Positions 24,664-32,539 of a stretch of 64,000 nucleotides of DNA are shown here, piece by piece. Made by a program: the position numbers and the translations under genes. The DNA comes from AAA164-E04 sp014239995 (lineage in GTDB: Bacteria > Verrucomicrobiota > Verrucomicrobiia > Limisphaerales > AAA164-E04): positions 1 through 64,000 of the forward strand of contig JAQWLM010000027.1 in assembly GCA_029247315.1 (NCBI GenBank), read 5' to 3'. Position 1 is the first letter of the stretch. Each line of letters starts with the position of its first letter. Under the pieces are notes generated by a model that searched no databases, had not been told where the DNA came from, and saw only the letters and a program-made list of their open reading frames with translations.

Positions 24664-26139
24664 TTATTGGCCAGGCACATCCAGGTTTTTGAAGGGATAC
24701 ACCTTTGAAGGCCTGCGTGCTTCACTCATGAGTTTTTCCATTTCAGTGACCACCGCAGGATAAAGTGAGGCCACATTCTTGGATTCTGATGGATCCGTTT
24801 GGAGATCATAGAGTTCAGTGTGGAGGCCTGTCTTGAATATTTTCTGGCGAACGGTTTTCCAGCGTCCCATGCGCAAGGCCTGTTGTCCTCCGTAGGATGG
24901 AAATTCCCAGTAGAGGTAGGCATGTGATTTTCGAGGGCCTTTACCCAAAAGCCAAGGGGTGAGATCGATGCCATCGATACCCTTGGGCATGTTTTCCGCG
25001 TTGCCCGTCATGTTCAGGATAGTCGGCATCAGATCCCAGAAGGCGGCGGGTTCCTCGAGGATGCTTCCGGCAGGGATTTTCCCGGGCCAACTGGCGACCA
25101 TGGGCACGCGGATGCCACCCTCGTAAACGCTGCCCTTGAGCCCCTTGAAAGGACCGGCTGACTTGAAGTAGTCCGAGTCACTTCCGCCGAGTCGCTTGTA
25201 TGTGGGGCCGTTGTCGGAGGTGAAGATGACCAGTGTGTCTTTTTCAAGGCCCAATGCCCTGATCTTTTTCATGATCAGACCGACTCCTTGGTCGAGATAG
25301 GTGACCATGGCTGCATACCCGGCGCGCGGGGTGGGATGTTTCAGGTAGCCACGGTGTTCATACGTTTCCTCCTGGATCGTGGTGGTGTAAGCGTCGACCG
25401 CTGTCTGCGGGGCCTGAATGGAAAGGTGAGGGATGGTAAATGGCATGAACAGGAAGAACGGGTCCTCCTGATGCTTGTCAATGAATCCAATGGCTTCTTC
25501 GATGAACCGGTCCTGTGAAAATGTTTCACCATGGAGTGTGCGATCGTTGCCGAGGAGCTGTTCCTTTTGGTCATTGCGCCACAGGAATCTTGGGTAATGA
25601 TTGTGCGCATGCACCTGGCAGTTGAAACCGTAAAACAGGTCGAAGCCCTGTTGGTTCGGATCACCACTGGTCCCAAAATGCCCTAGCCCCCATTTACCCA
25701 TGGCCCCAGTGGCATATCCCTTGGATTTAAGGGCTTCTGCCAGAGTAATCTCTTCTGGTGGAATGGGGTATTGGCCGGGAAATTCCCAGCCGACCTTCTG
25801 TTTGATATGGTCAAGTCCCTTTGGGTTTTTATTGTCCCGTATGAAGGCATGTCCGCTGTGTTTACCTGTCAAGAGCATGCCACGTGAAGGGGCGCACACA
25901 GGTGATCCAGCGTAAAAATGGGTCATGCGGATGCCTTGCGCGGCCAGGGAGTCAATATGGGGTGTTTTGATGATGTTCTGTCCGTAGCATCCCAATTCCT
26001 GATAGCCGAGATCATCAGCGAGAAAAACAATGACATTGGCCTGGCGGGCTGATTCCTGTCCCTGCAATCCGCCCCATCCAGCGATCACAGCGCTGAGTGA
26101 GGTGAGGGCTTTCCAACAAGCAAAACGAACACAGTGCAT
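24664..26139 (-). CDS. Exported sulfatase (formylglycine type)
   Basis: A protein of 491 residues with an N-terminal hydrophobic signal. Alkaline-phosphatase-fold sulfatase: metal site NVIVFLADDLGYQELG, the formylglycine site CAPSRG (Cys82 becomes formylglycine), MGKWGLGHFG, and IFTSDNGPT with the second metal ligands. It hydrolyses sulfate esters, most likely of a polysaccharide or sugar. A maturation enzyme for the cysteine is not in this window. ATG 26139 has AGGGTGA upstream; an in-frame GTG at 26148 is less likely. It is embedded between a Gfo/Idh/MocA gene and a sugar importer on the same strand. Confidence 0.93.
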   Translation of the reverse strand: MHCVRFACWKALTSLSAVIAGWGGLQGQESARQANVIVFLADDLGYQELGCYGQNIIKTPHIDSLAAQGIRMTHFYAGSPVCAPSRGMLLTGKHSGHAFIRDNKNPKGLDHIKQKVGWEFPGQYPIPPEEITLAEALKSKGYATGAMGKWGLGHFGTSGDPNQQGFDLFYGFNCQVHAHNHYPRFLWRNDQKEQLLGNDRTLHGETFSQDRFIEEAIGFIDKHQEDPFFLFMPFTIPHLSIQAPQTAVDAYTTTIQEETYEHRGYLKHPTPRAGYAAMVTYLDQGVGLIMKKIRALGLEKDTLVIFTSDNGPTYKRLGGSDSDYFKSAGPFKGLKGSVYEGGIRVPMVASWPGKIPAGSILEEPAAFWDLMPTILNMTGNAENMPKGIDGIDLTPWLLGKGPRKSHAYLYWEFPSYGGQQALRMGRWKTVRQKIFKTGLHTELYDLQTDPSESKNVASLYPAVVTEMEKLMSEARRPSKVYPFKNLDVPGQ

Positions 26140-26255
26140 GAGGATCACCCTAACGAGTCATCTCAAAATAACCAACCTATTTGAGAAGACACTGTTTCCC
26201 TTGATAGGTGTTTCGACGGCGTTCAGTGTTGGTCAGGACACTCCTGTCGTTACGC

Positions 26256-27272
26256 TCAAGGAGCCTCTTGAATCTGTCGGGTGATTTCAAGTGCCAGATC
26301 CAGTGCCTCCTTGGCGGAGGCTCCACTGACGGCGGGTTCGCGTTTGGCCTGGACGCACTCGATGAAGTGGCGCAGTTCCATTTTCAGCGGTTCTTCCTTG
26401 TTGATGGGCACGGGCTCTCGGACAATTTTTTTTCCTGCAAACTCACTGACCACCTTGAAATCCTTCTTCTTGGACGCAAGTAACTGGGTCCAGAAACTCG
26501 AAGGTGTTGCTTCCTCACTGGCAATACGATAAATGAACCCTTCCTGTGCCCTGTAGTCCAGTGAGATGTAGCTTGCTTGCTTGCCTCCGCTGAAGACCCT
26601 GATTTTTCGTAATCGTTCCGGGCTGATTCTACTGGCTGTGAGGTTGGCCACACAGCCGTTTTCAAAGGTCAATCTGGCATTGGCAATATCCTCTGACTTG
26701 CTTAGAACGGAAACGCCTGCGGAGTCCACGCGCACCACGGGTGAGCGCACGAATGCAAGGACCACATCCAGGTCGTGGATCATGAGATCCAGGACGACGC
26801 CGATGTCGGTGCTGCGGGCTGGGTAGGGAGAAAGTCGGTGCGCTTCGATAAACTTGGGTTCCTTTGCGGAGGCGTTCAAGTAGTTGAAAACGGGATTGAA
26901 CCGTTCCACGTGGCCGATCTGAAGGGCGCAGTCATGGCGGTGTGCCAGTTGGACCAGTTGCTCAGCTTCTGTCGTATTGTCGGTCATGGGTTTCTCCACC
27001 AGCAGATGTTTCCCCAGGCTAAGCAGTTGGCTAGCGATGGCAAAATGAGTGGTGGTAGGCGTCACGACACTTAATGCGGTGGCTTTCTCCGCGGCTTCCT
27101 CCATGGATTCAAGCAGAGGAATACGATGGCGCTTGGCAACGGCCTCTGCGGTCGTCCTGTCATGGTCATGTACACCGACACATTCGATCAAGCCTTCCCG
27201 ATGCATTTCCGCATAGAGGCGCGCATGTTCTTTACCAAGAGCGCCCGTTCCAATCACAGCTACCTTGATCAT
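26256..27272 (-). CDS. Gfo/Idh/MocA family oxidoreductase
   Basis: A protein of 338 residues. N-terminal Rossmann fold with VAVIGTGALGKEHARLYAEM, the catalytic-lysine motif EKP in LLVEKPMTDNTTEAE near 95-110, then the alpha/beta domain with SPYPARSTDIGVVLDLMIHD. Cytoplasmic, no signal peptide. The family oxidises or reduces sugars with NAD(P); the same lineage also includes UDP-GlcNAc 3-dehydrogenases. The operon context (sulfatase, sugar importer, KDG kinase) favours sugar catabolism. ATG 27272 has AGGAG nine bases upstream. Confidence 0.88.
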   Translation of the reverse strand: MIKVAVIGTGALGKEHARLYAEMHREGLIECVGVHDHDRTTAEAVAKRHRIPLLESMEEAAEKATALSVVTPTTTHFAIASQLLSLGKHLLVEKPMTDNTTEAEQLVQLAHRHDCALQIGHVERFNPVFNYLNASAKEPKFIEAHRLSPYPARSTDIGVVLDLMIHDLDVVLAFVRSPVVRVDSAGVSVLSKSEDIANARLTFENGCVANLTASRISPERLRKIRVFSGGKQASYISLDYRAQEGFIYRIASEEATPSSFWTQLLASKKKDFKVVSEFAGKKIVREPVPINKEEPLKMELRHFIECVQAKREPAVSGASAKEALDLALEITRQIQEAP

Positions 27273-27481
27273 CGGATCCATCTCCTGGAGTCTAGGCCAT
27301 GCCACATTCGGGTTGCGAAACAAATCACCAGTCATCTTTCGTTTGGTGTGTGCCCCATGCAGGAGGTTCCCCCGGTGACGCAGTTACCCATTGACACCCT
27401 TTGCAGTAGGGGTTTCACAGACAGGGCAAAACTGCAGCATGGCAGCATTGTGCATTTCCAGTCTTCACAGGGGGGCAGGGG

Positions 27482-28297
27482 CTAGAGGAAAGCCGTTTGT
27501 TCCTTTCCTCGGGAGAAGTATTGCAGCCGGTCAAATCCTTTTTCCTTCAACATCGGAATCACCTTGTCGAAGTGTTGTCCCACGCGCCCTGGCTGATGCG
27601 CATCTGATCCAAGCGTCAGCTTTACCTGTTCTTCCTTTGCCCAGTCCAGAATCAAGGGATCAGGATGCACCTCGAACACTCCTTTTGAGAGACCACTGGT
27701 GTTTACTTCCATGCAGGTTCCACTGGAGGCGCAGGTTTGCAGGAATGTCCTTATTTCCTCCTCGAAAAGACTTGGGATAAAGGCATCTGAGTCGATCGTG
27801 CCGTAGATACGAATGACATCCGGGTGTGACATGCTATGGTAATTACCTGAGCGTGCTGCATCAGTCAAATGGCTGAAATAATCGCGAATGATAGATGCGT
27901 CACTCTCCAATCGCTGCTCAATCAACCACGTTTTGTAACTGCTCAGCTGGTGGTGCAGGGAGCCAAGCACAAAATCAAATGGCTCATTGCGCATGAGTTC
28001 CTTCATTTCAGTCAGTTCCTCTGTCATGGGAGAAACTTCCGCCTCGATGCCGCACAGCACCTCCACCCCCAGTGTCTCACCCAGTTGCCTGGCTTCGTTC
28101 ACCCATGTGTAGTAGGTGGTGAGTTGATCGGCATGCATGCGAATGCGAGGTCCGCCGAAGGATGCCTGGGACATGGGGATGTGGCAGGTAAAGGTGACCA
28201 GGTCCAGGCCCACTGAAGCGGCATGGTTCACGTAATCCACGGGTTTCCCCACGGCATGGCCACACAGGGGAGTGTGCATGTGACAGTCAATCTTCAT
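27482..28297 (-). CDS. PHP-domain phosphatase (histidinol-phosphatase HisK-like)
   Basis: A protein of 271 residues with the PHP trinuclear metal site: DCHMHTPLCGHA at the N-terminus, FTCHIPM, GIEAEV, LGSLHH, SHPDVIR, and LGSDAH near the end. Members are phosphoesterases; HisK-type enzymes dephosphorylate histidinol phosphate, but the linkage here to a sugar kinase and importer suggests a sugar phosphate may be the substrate. ATG 28297 starts directly at the domain with AGGA upstream; a GTG at 28390 would add 31 unrelated residues. It lies 95 nt after the kinase gene. Confidence 0.83.
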   Translation of the reverse strand: MKIDCHMHTPLCGHAVGKPVDYVNHAASVGLDLVTFTCHIPMSQASFGGPRIRMHADQLTTYYTWVNEARQLGETLGVEVLCGIEAEVSPMTEELTEMKELMRNEPFDFVLGSLHHQLSSYKTWLIEQRLESDASIIRDYFSHLTDAARSGNYHSMSHPDVIRIYGTIDSDAFIPSLFEEEIRTFLQTCASSGTCMEVNTSGLSKGVFEVHPDPLILDWAKEEQVKLTLGSDAHQPGRVGQHFDKVIPMLKEKGFDRLQYFSRGKEQTAFL

Positions 28298-28392
28298 CTG
28301 GGAATCCTGAGGCGGAGAGATGTAACAGGGGCGATCGATGACAAGGTGCCTTTGGTCGGTTGCCGTGGAAGGCTCCCTTTCCTCGTTCACGA

Positions 28393-29493
28393 TCAGCGGA
28401 CCACCCGCGCTCCACCGCCTCCCATGATTTTTTCAACCTCCTTGAGGGTTGCCATGGATGTATCACCGGGTGTGGTCATGGCAAGGGCACCGTGTGCCGC
28501 CCCATAATCAACCGCCTCGGAAGCCTTGCCGGTGGCAAGGAATCCGTAGATCAGCCCTGAGGCAAAGCTGTCCCCACCCCCGACACGATCCAGGATTTCA
28601 AGGTCGGCGTATTTCCTGGACTCATGGAATGTTCCATCTGCCCAGCAGATGGCGCTCCAGTCATTGACGGTGGCCGTTTTTACGGCACGCAAGGTCGTGG
28701 CGGTGACCTTGAAATTGGGGAAATCCCTCACAGCACGTTCGATCATCTTTTTGAAGCTGTCGATCTGGATCGACGAAATGTTCTCGTCAACACCCTCCAC
28801 TTCAAAGCCCAGGCATGCGGTGAAATCCTCCTCGTTGCCAATCATCACGTCGACGTAACGGGCGATGTCACGGTTGACTTCCTGGGCCTTGGCGTGTCCA
28901 CCAATAGCTTTCCAGAGCGAGGGTCGGTAGTTCAAGTCATAGGAGACAATGGTGCCGTGCTTTTGCGCCGCCTTGACTGCCTCCACGACCACATCGGCAC
29001 TTGACTCGGAGAGTGCCGCGAAGATGCCTCCTGTGTGAAACCAGCGCACACCCTGATTGCCAAAAAGGTCTTCCCAGTCGATGTCACCTGCCTTCATCTG
29101 GGAAGCGGCTGTGAGGCCACGATCGGGCGTACCAACGGCACCGCGTATACCAAAGCCCCGCTCCGTGAAGTTCAGGCCATTGCGGACACTTCGACCAATC
29201 CCATCATAGGGTGTCCACTGGATCCATGAAGTGTCCACGCCTCCCTGAAGGATGAAATCCTCCAGGAGCCTCCCGATCTCGTTGTCGGCAAAAGCGGTGA
29301 CCACACCGGTTTGCAGTCCGAAGCAGCGTCGTAAACCGCGTGCGACGTTGTATTCACCCCCACCTTCCCATACGGTGAACTGTCGGGCGGTTCGGACTCT
29401 GCTCTCGCCCGGGTCAAGTCGAAGCATGATTTCCCCAAGTGAAACAAGGTCATATTTGCACGATGCTGCTGATTTGATTTGCAATGCTGCCAT
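28393..29493 (-). CDS. PfkB family sugar kinase (2-keto-3-deoxygluconate kinase-like)
   Basis: A protein of 366 residues. N-terminal LVSLGEIMLRLDPGESRVR and GGGEYNVARGL resemble KDG kinases. The C-terminal PfkB signature reads LDRVGGGDSFASGLIYG, with the anion hole GGGD and the catalytic Asp in place. The protein has an insertion around 215-265 relative to compact ribokinases. It phosphorylates a keto-sugar acid, probably 2-keto-3-deoxygluconate, which would feed a KDPG-type aldol cleavage; no aldolase is visible here. First gene of the minus-strand block running to the importer. Confidence 0.83.
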   Translation of the reverse strand: MAALQIKSAASCKYDLVSLGEIMLRLDPGESRVRTARQFTVWEGGGEYNVARGLRRCFGLQTGVVTAFADNEIGRLLEDFILQGGVDTSWIQWTPYDGIGRSVRNGLNFTERGFGIRGAVGTPDRGLTAASQMKAGDIDWEDLFGNQGVRWFHTGGIFAALSESSADVVVEAVKAAQKHGTIVSYDLNYRPSLWKAIGGHAKAQEVNRDIARYVDVMIGNEEDFTACLGFEVEGVDENISSIQIDSFKKMIERAVRDFPNFKVTATTLRAVKTATVNDWSAICWADGTFHESRKYADLEILDRVGGGDSFASGLIYGFLATGKASEAVDYGAAHGALAMTTPGDTSMATLKEVEKIMGGGGARVVR

Positions 29494-29748
29494 AAACTAT
29501 TTGCTTATTAAAACTCCCCAGAAACAGGTCATGCATTATGGAAGTTCCTCCGACAATTCAAAGCATTTTTCGCGAGGAGTTCAGGCTTCCGCCTGAATAT
29601 CTACCCGATGGTTTAACGGGTTTCAGATGAGTTTTTGAGGCATTTGCCGCACGCAAGATCTCGATTCCTGTCGGCCGGCAGGGCTATCATGAAGCTGTTT
29701 CAGCGGTAATATTTTGAGGTTTTTGCGCCTCATGAGTGGTTTTTTCCA

Positions 29749-32529
29749 TCATTGGTGACGCACATTAAGGAGGACGGGTCGTGAGCTCTGGCCTCCGTCC
29801 TCGGTGGTCCGTATGTGGAACATACGGCTCGTTTCAGCTACCCACTGTGCGGCAGTGATCGAAAAAGTCCTCTCGGTTTGCCCCTCAACAATCATCAATC
29901 CATTCAGGCCAATGTTATCGACATAGAGTCCGTGTGGCAGGTTGCGGCCTGCATCCTCGCCACCGAATGGAATGCGACCATCAAAGTCCTTTCGTTGAAC
30001 GCGCACGCGTGCCGAGATGGTTTGACCCGGATGAATGATTAACTCCAGCGGTCCATTGTCTGTCCTGGTTTCATCCGTAGCCAGCACATCCACTTGAATT
30101 TTGGCTGGAGGGCCCACCTTAACCTCCCTGTCCATGCCAAGTGCCTGCTCGACCGTTTTTCCTCGTATTGAGGCTGAGGCCTTCAGTCCAATGGGGCCAC
30201 CCGTTGCTTCCTTATCCCCGGTCAGGAACACATTACCTGCTGCCATGTGTTGCTCTGCTTGGATGACGATGGGCGTGGAAACAAGAAATCCATTGGGTAC
30301 ATGCGTGGAATCAATTCGAACGGGCCCTTGGTAATCATCCAGTCGATCCACCTTCAATAGAAATTCACGTCCACTGTTCGGGCTGATCTCGCTCTTCCAG
30401 CCCTCAACGCGGATCTTGAATCCCGGTTCACGTGGTCGCAGGGTTAACGTGTAGTGGAGCTGTGGTCCATTAAACTGGCGGACATCATTCAGCTTAATGA
30501 TGTAATTACCGGTTTTTGGAACACGGAAGATCAGTTTGGAATCCTTGCCCAATCCTCGATCAGGATCGTCATCATTTTGATAAAAGACCTCAAATAGGGG
30601 TAGGCCATTGGGCTTGATGCTTGCGCCTGTTGCCAAGGGTTTCACGATGTAGCATGGTTCACCCAGAGGATGGGTAATGGCACTGGTTCCAAAGTATGTC
30701 TTTCGTTTGCCAAAGCCCGGGTAGACAAGAAATCCTGAATCCGGTCCCCGTGGATAGAGCCAGAGTCTTACAACCTCCCCATTGGCATAGAGGTATTCGT
30801 TCAACTCCATTTCCCGCCAGTTGTGCAGACGGAAATCCCCGGAAGTGAAGGAATCCTTGCCACGGAAAGTCAACCATGAATCACGCACGGCCTGCAGACG
30901 AACGCGCTGGACAGGAGATCCTCCCGCATCCAGGATCGCAATGTGGGAATCCAATGGCGATGCGGACCGATCAGCGTTGATTTCCACAACCCATTCCTGG
31001 CTCGCCTCGGCGTGAAACCTGAAGAATGCCGCTCCCGTTGATTGTGTCAGCCTGCCTTTGACCACTGACGGGGCGGGAATGTCCTGCGCGGTTTCCCAGT
31101 CCAGGTTCGAACTGGCAGATGTAATTTCTTGCAAGGTGCTTTGCTTCGAGGCACTGGTCTCTTGTGGGGGCAGCACTTTGGGTAGGCGTGTCTTGGCTAA
31201 GTTGTCCTGATTTTTTTTGCTACTTGGCAAGCGATGCCAAAGTGCGAGGCTATTCATTAAATGTGCCACAAACTTCTGCTCGCTCGGGTGGAGGGATAGG
31301 TCAAGAGCCACGTCGGGAGTCGATTCCCAGGCGCGCTCCTGGATCAGTGTTGGAAGCGACCATACTTTAATGGAACGATCCATAGAGGATGTTATCAATT
31401 GTTTCCCGTCAGGGGTAATCTGCATGGCAACAATTTGCCCTTCGTGGCCGAAACGGGTCCGTAGCAAGGGGTGAATGGTGGGCTCGGTTCTCTCCGCACT
31501 TCCCCACATGCGAATGCGTCGATCCGAGCCCGCTCCGAGGATGTATTTCCCGTCGGGTGTGAAGGCAACCCTGTTTTGATCTCCCTCGGGTTGATTCAGT
31601 GTGCCGACGCGCATGCCGTCCCTCAGTCTCCACAGCTTGAGGGTCTGGTCGGCGCTGGCACTTGCCAGTAACTTGCCTTGGGGATGAAACGCAAGGTCGA
31701 AAATTGCCCCGTAATGGCCCTTGATCGTTCTTGTAACCGCTCCGGATTGGATGTCCCAGATCCGGATGGTGCGATCATAGCCTGCGGTAGCAAGGGTTTT
31801 TCCATCGGGAGATATTTCAGCATCATACAAAAGGTCGGTATGCCCTCCCGACATGCGTTGTATGCGGTTGCCGTTTCTAAGGTTCCATATGGAGGCCTCC
31901 CCTCGCAAGCCGGTGACGCCAGATGCAACGGACACTTGGTCCCCATGAATATGAACTGCGCTCACCTTGCCGGGAACATCCAAAGTGCTCCAGACCTCTT
32001 TTTCATCCGGGAGGGTTTGCACGGTGAGAAACCCAAAACCTCCTCGGACAATCCATCGACCATCCTGCGAGATCTCTGAGGCGGTGATGATGGGTTGAAC
32101 TTCCGTCTTTCCTTCATAGGCAGGAAGCAGGAGTGTTCTCAGGATGGAGGTGTCCTCGGCTTCTACAGGTCCATGGGCTCCTGCTTGAATCCAATCTATC
32201 AGTGTGGTGATATGGCCCGGGTCAAGCTGGGGTTCTTTCCTGGGGGGCATTTTCGGTTTTGATTTCCCTGTCAGGACCTGGATGAGAAAGCTGTTGTCTG
32301 CTTGGCCCGGGACAACCATGGTTGCCCCGGTTTCGCCTCCCTCCTTCAGTGCCTGAAATGTCTCAAGCGAGAAGTCGCCCTCCATCTCTTCATGGTTATG
32401 GCAACCTGCACAATAATCGCGAATAATTGGCACCACATCGCGTTCGTAGGAAACATCACCAAGCGCCATGTCCTGCGGATGCAGGAAACAACAGATCAGG
32501 ATACCCATATGGTGTTTGAACCTGTACAT
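29749..32529 (-). CDS. Cytochrome c-like / WD40 / PPC-domain secreted protein
   Basis: A protein of 926 residues. Short N-terminal signal, then a planctomycete-type cytochrome domain (28-118) with the heme motif CAGCH at Cys40-His44 and KPKMPPRKEP. Seven or so WD40 repeats follow (about 150-400), e.g. LYDAEISPDGKTLATAGYD and LAFHPQGKLLASASADQTL. The C-terminal half is made of beta-sandwich domains, including a prepeptidase C-terminal-like (PPC) domain (GRLTQSTGAAFFRFHAEASQ) and further Ig-like modules. It is the last gene of the cassette, 10 nt after the DUF1549/DUF1553 gene. Role unknown; probably an extracytoplasmic scaffold with one heme. Confidence 0.85.
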   Translation of the reverse strand: MYRFKHHMGILICCFLHPQDMALGDVSYERDVVPIIRDYCAGCHNHEEMEGDFSLETFQALKEGGETGATMVVPGQADNSFLIQVLTGKSKPKMPPRKEPQLDPGHITTLIDWIQAGAHGPVEAEDTSILRTLLLPAYEGKTEVQPIITASEISQDGRWIVRGGFGFLTVQTLPDEKEVWSTLDVPGKVSAVHIHGDQVSVASGVTGLRGEASIWNLRNGNRIQRMSGGHTDLLYDAEISPDGKTLATAGYDRTIRIWDIQSGAVTRTIKGHYGAIFDLAFHPQGKLLASASADQTLKLWRLRDGMRVGTLNQPEGDQNRVAFTPDGKYILGAGSDRRIRMWGSAERTEPTIHPLLRTRFGHEGQIVAMQITPDGKQLITSSMDRSIKVWSLPTLIQERAWESTPDVALDLSLHPSEQKFVAHLMNSLALWHRLPSSKKNQDNLAKTRLPKVLPPQETSASKQSTLQEITSASSNLDWETAQDIPAPSVVKGRLTQSTGAAFFRFHAEASQEWVVEINADRSASPLDSHIAILDAGGSPVQRVRLQAVRDSWLTFRGKDSFTSGDFRLHNWREMELNEYLYANGEVVRLWLYPRGPDSGFLVYPGFGKRKTYFGTSAITHPLGEPCYIVKPLATGASIKPNGLPLFEVFYQNDDDPDRGLGKDSKLIFRVPKTGNYIIKLNDVRQFNGPQLHYTLTLRPREPGFKIRVEGWKSEISPNSGREFLLKVDRLDDYQGPVRIDSTHVPNGFLVSTPIVIQAEQHMAAGNVFLTGDKEATGGPIGLKASASIRGKTVEQALGMDREVKVGPPAKIQVDVLATDETRTDNGPLELIIHPGQTISARVRVQRKDFDGRIPFGGEDAGRNLPHGLYVDNIGLNGLMIVEGQTERTFSITAAQWVAETSRMFHIRTTEDGGQSSRPVLLNVRHQ

Positions 32530-32539
32530 AAGAGGCTGG

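Noticed and set aside
29580..29597. Perfect 7-bp hairpin TTCAGGC-TTCC-GCCTGAA upstream of kdgK
   Set aside because: No T-run on either strand, so not a terminator; no other evidence for function.
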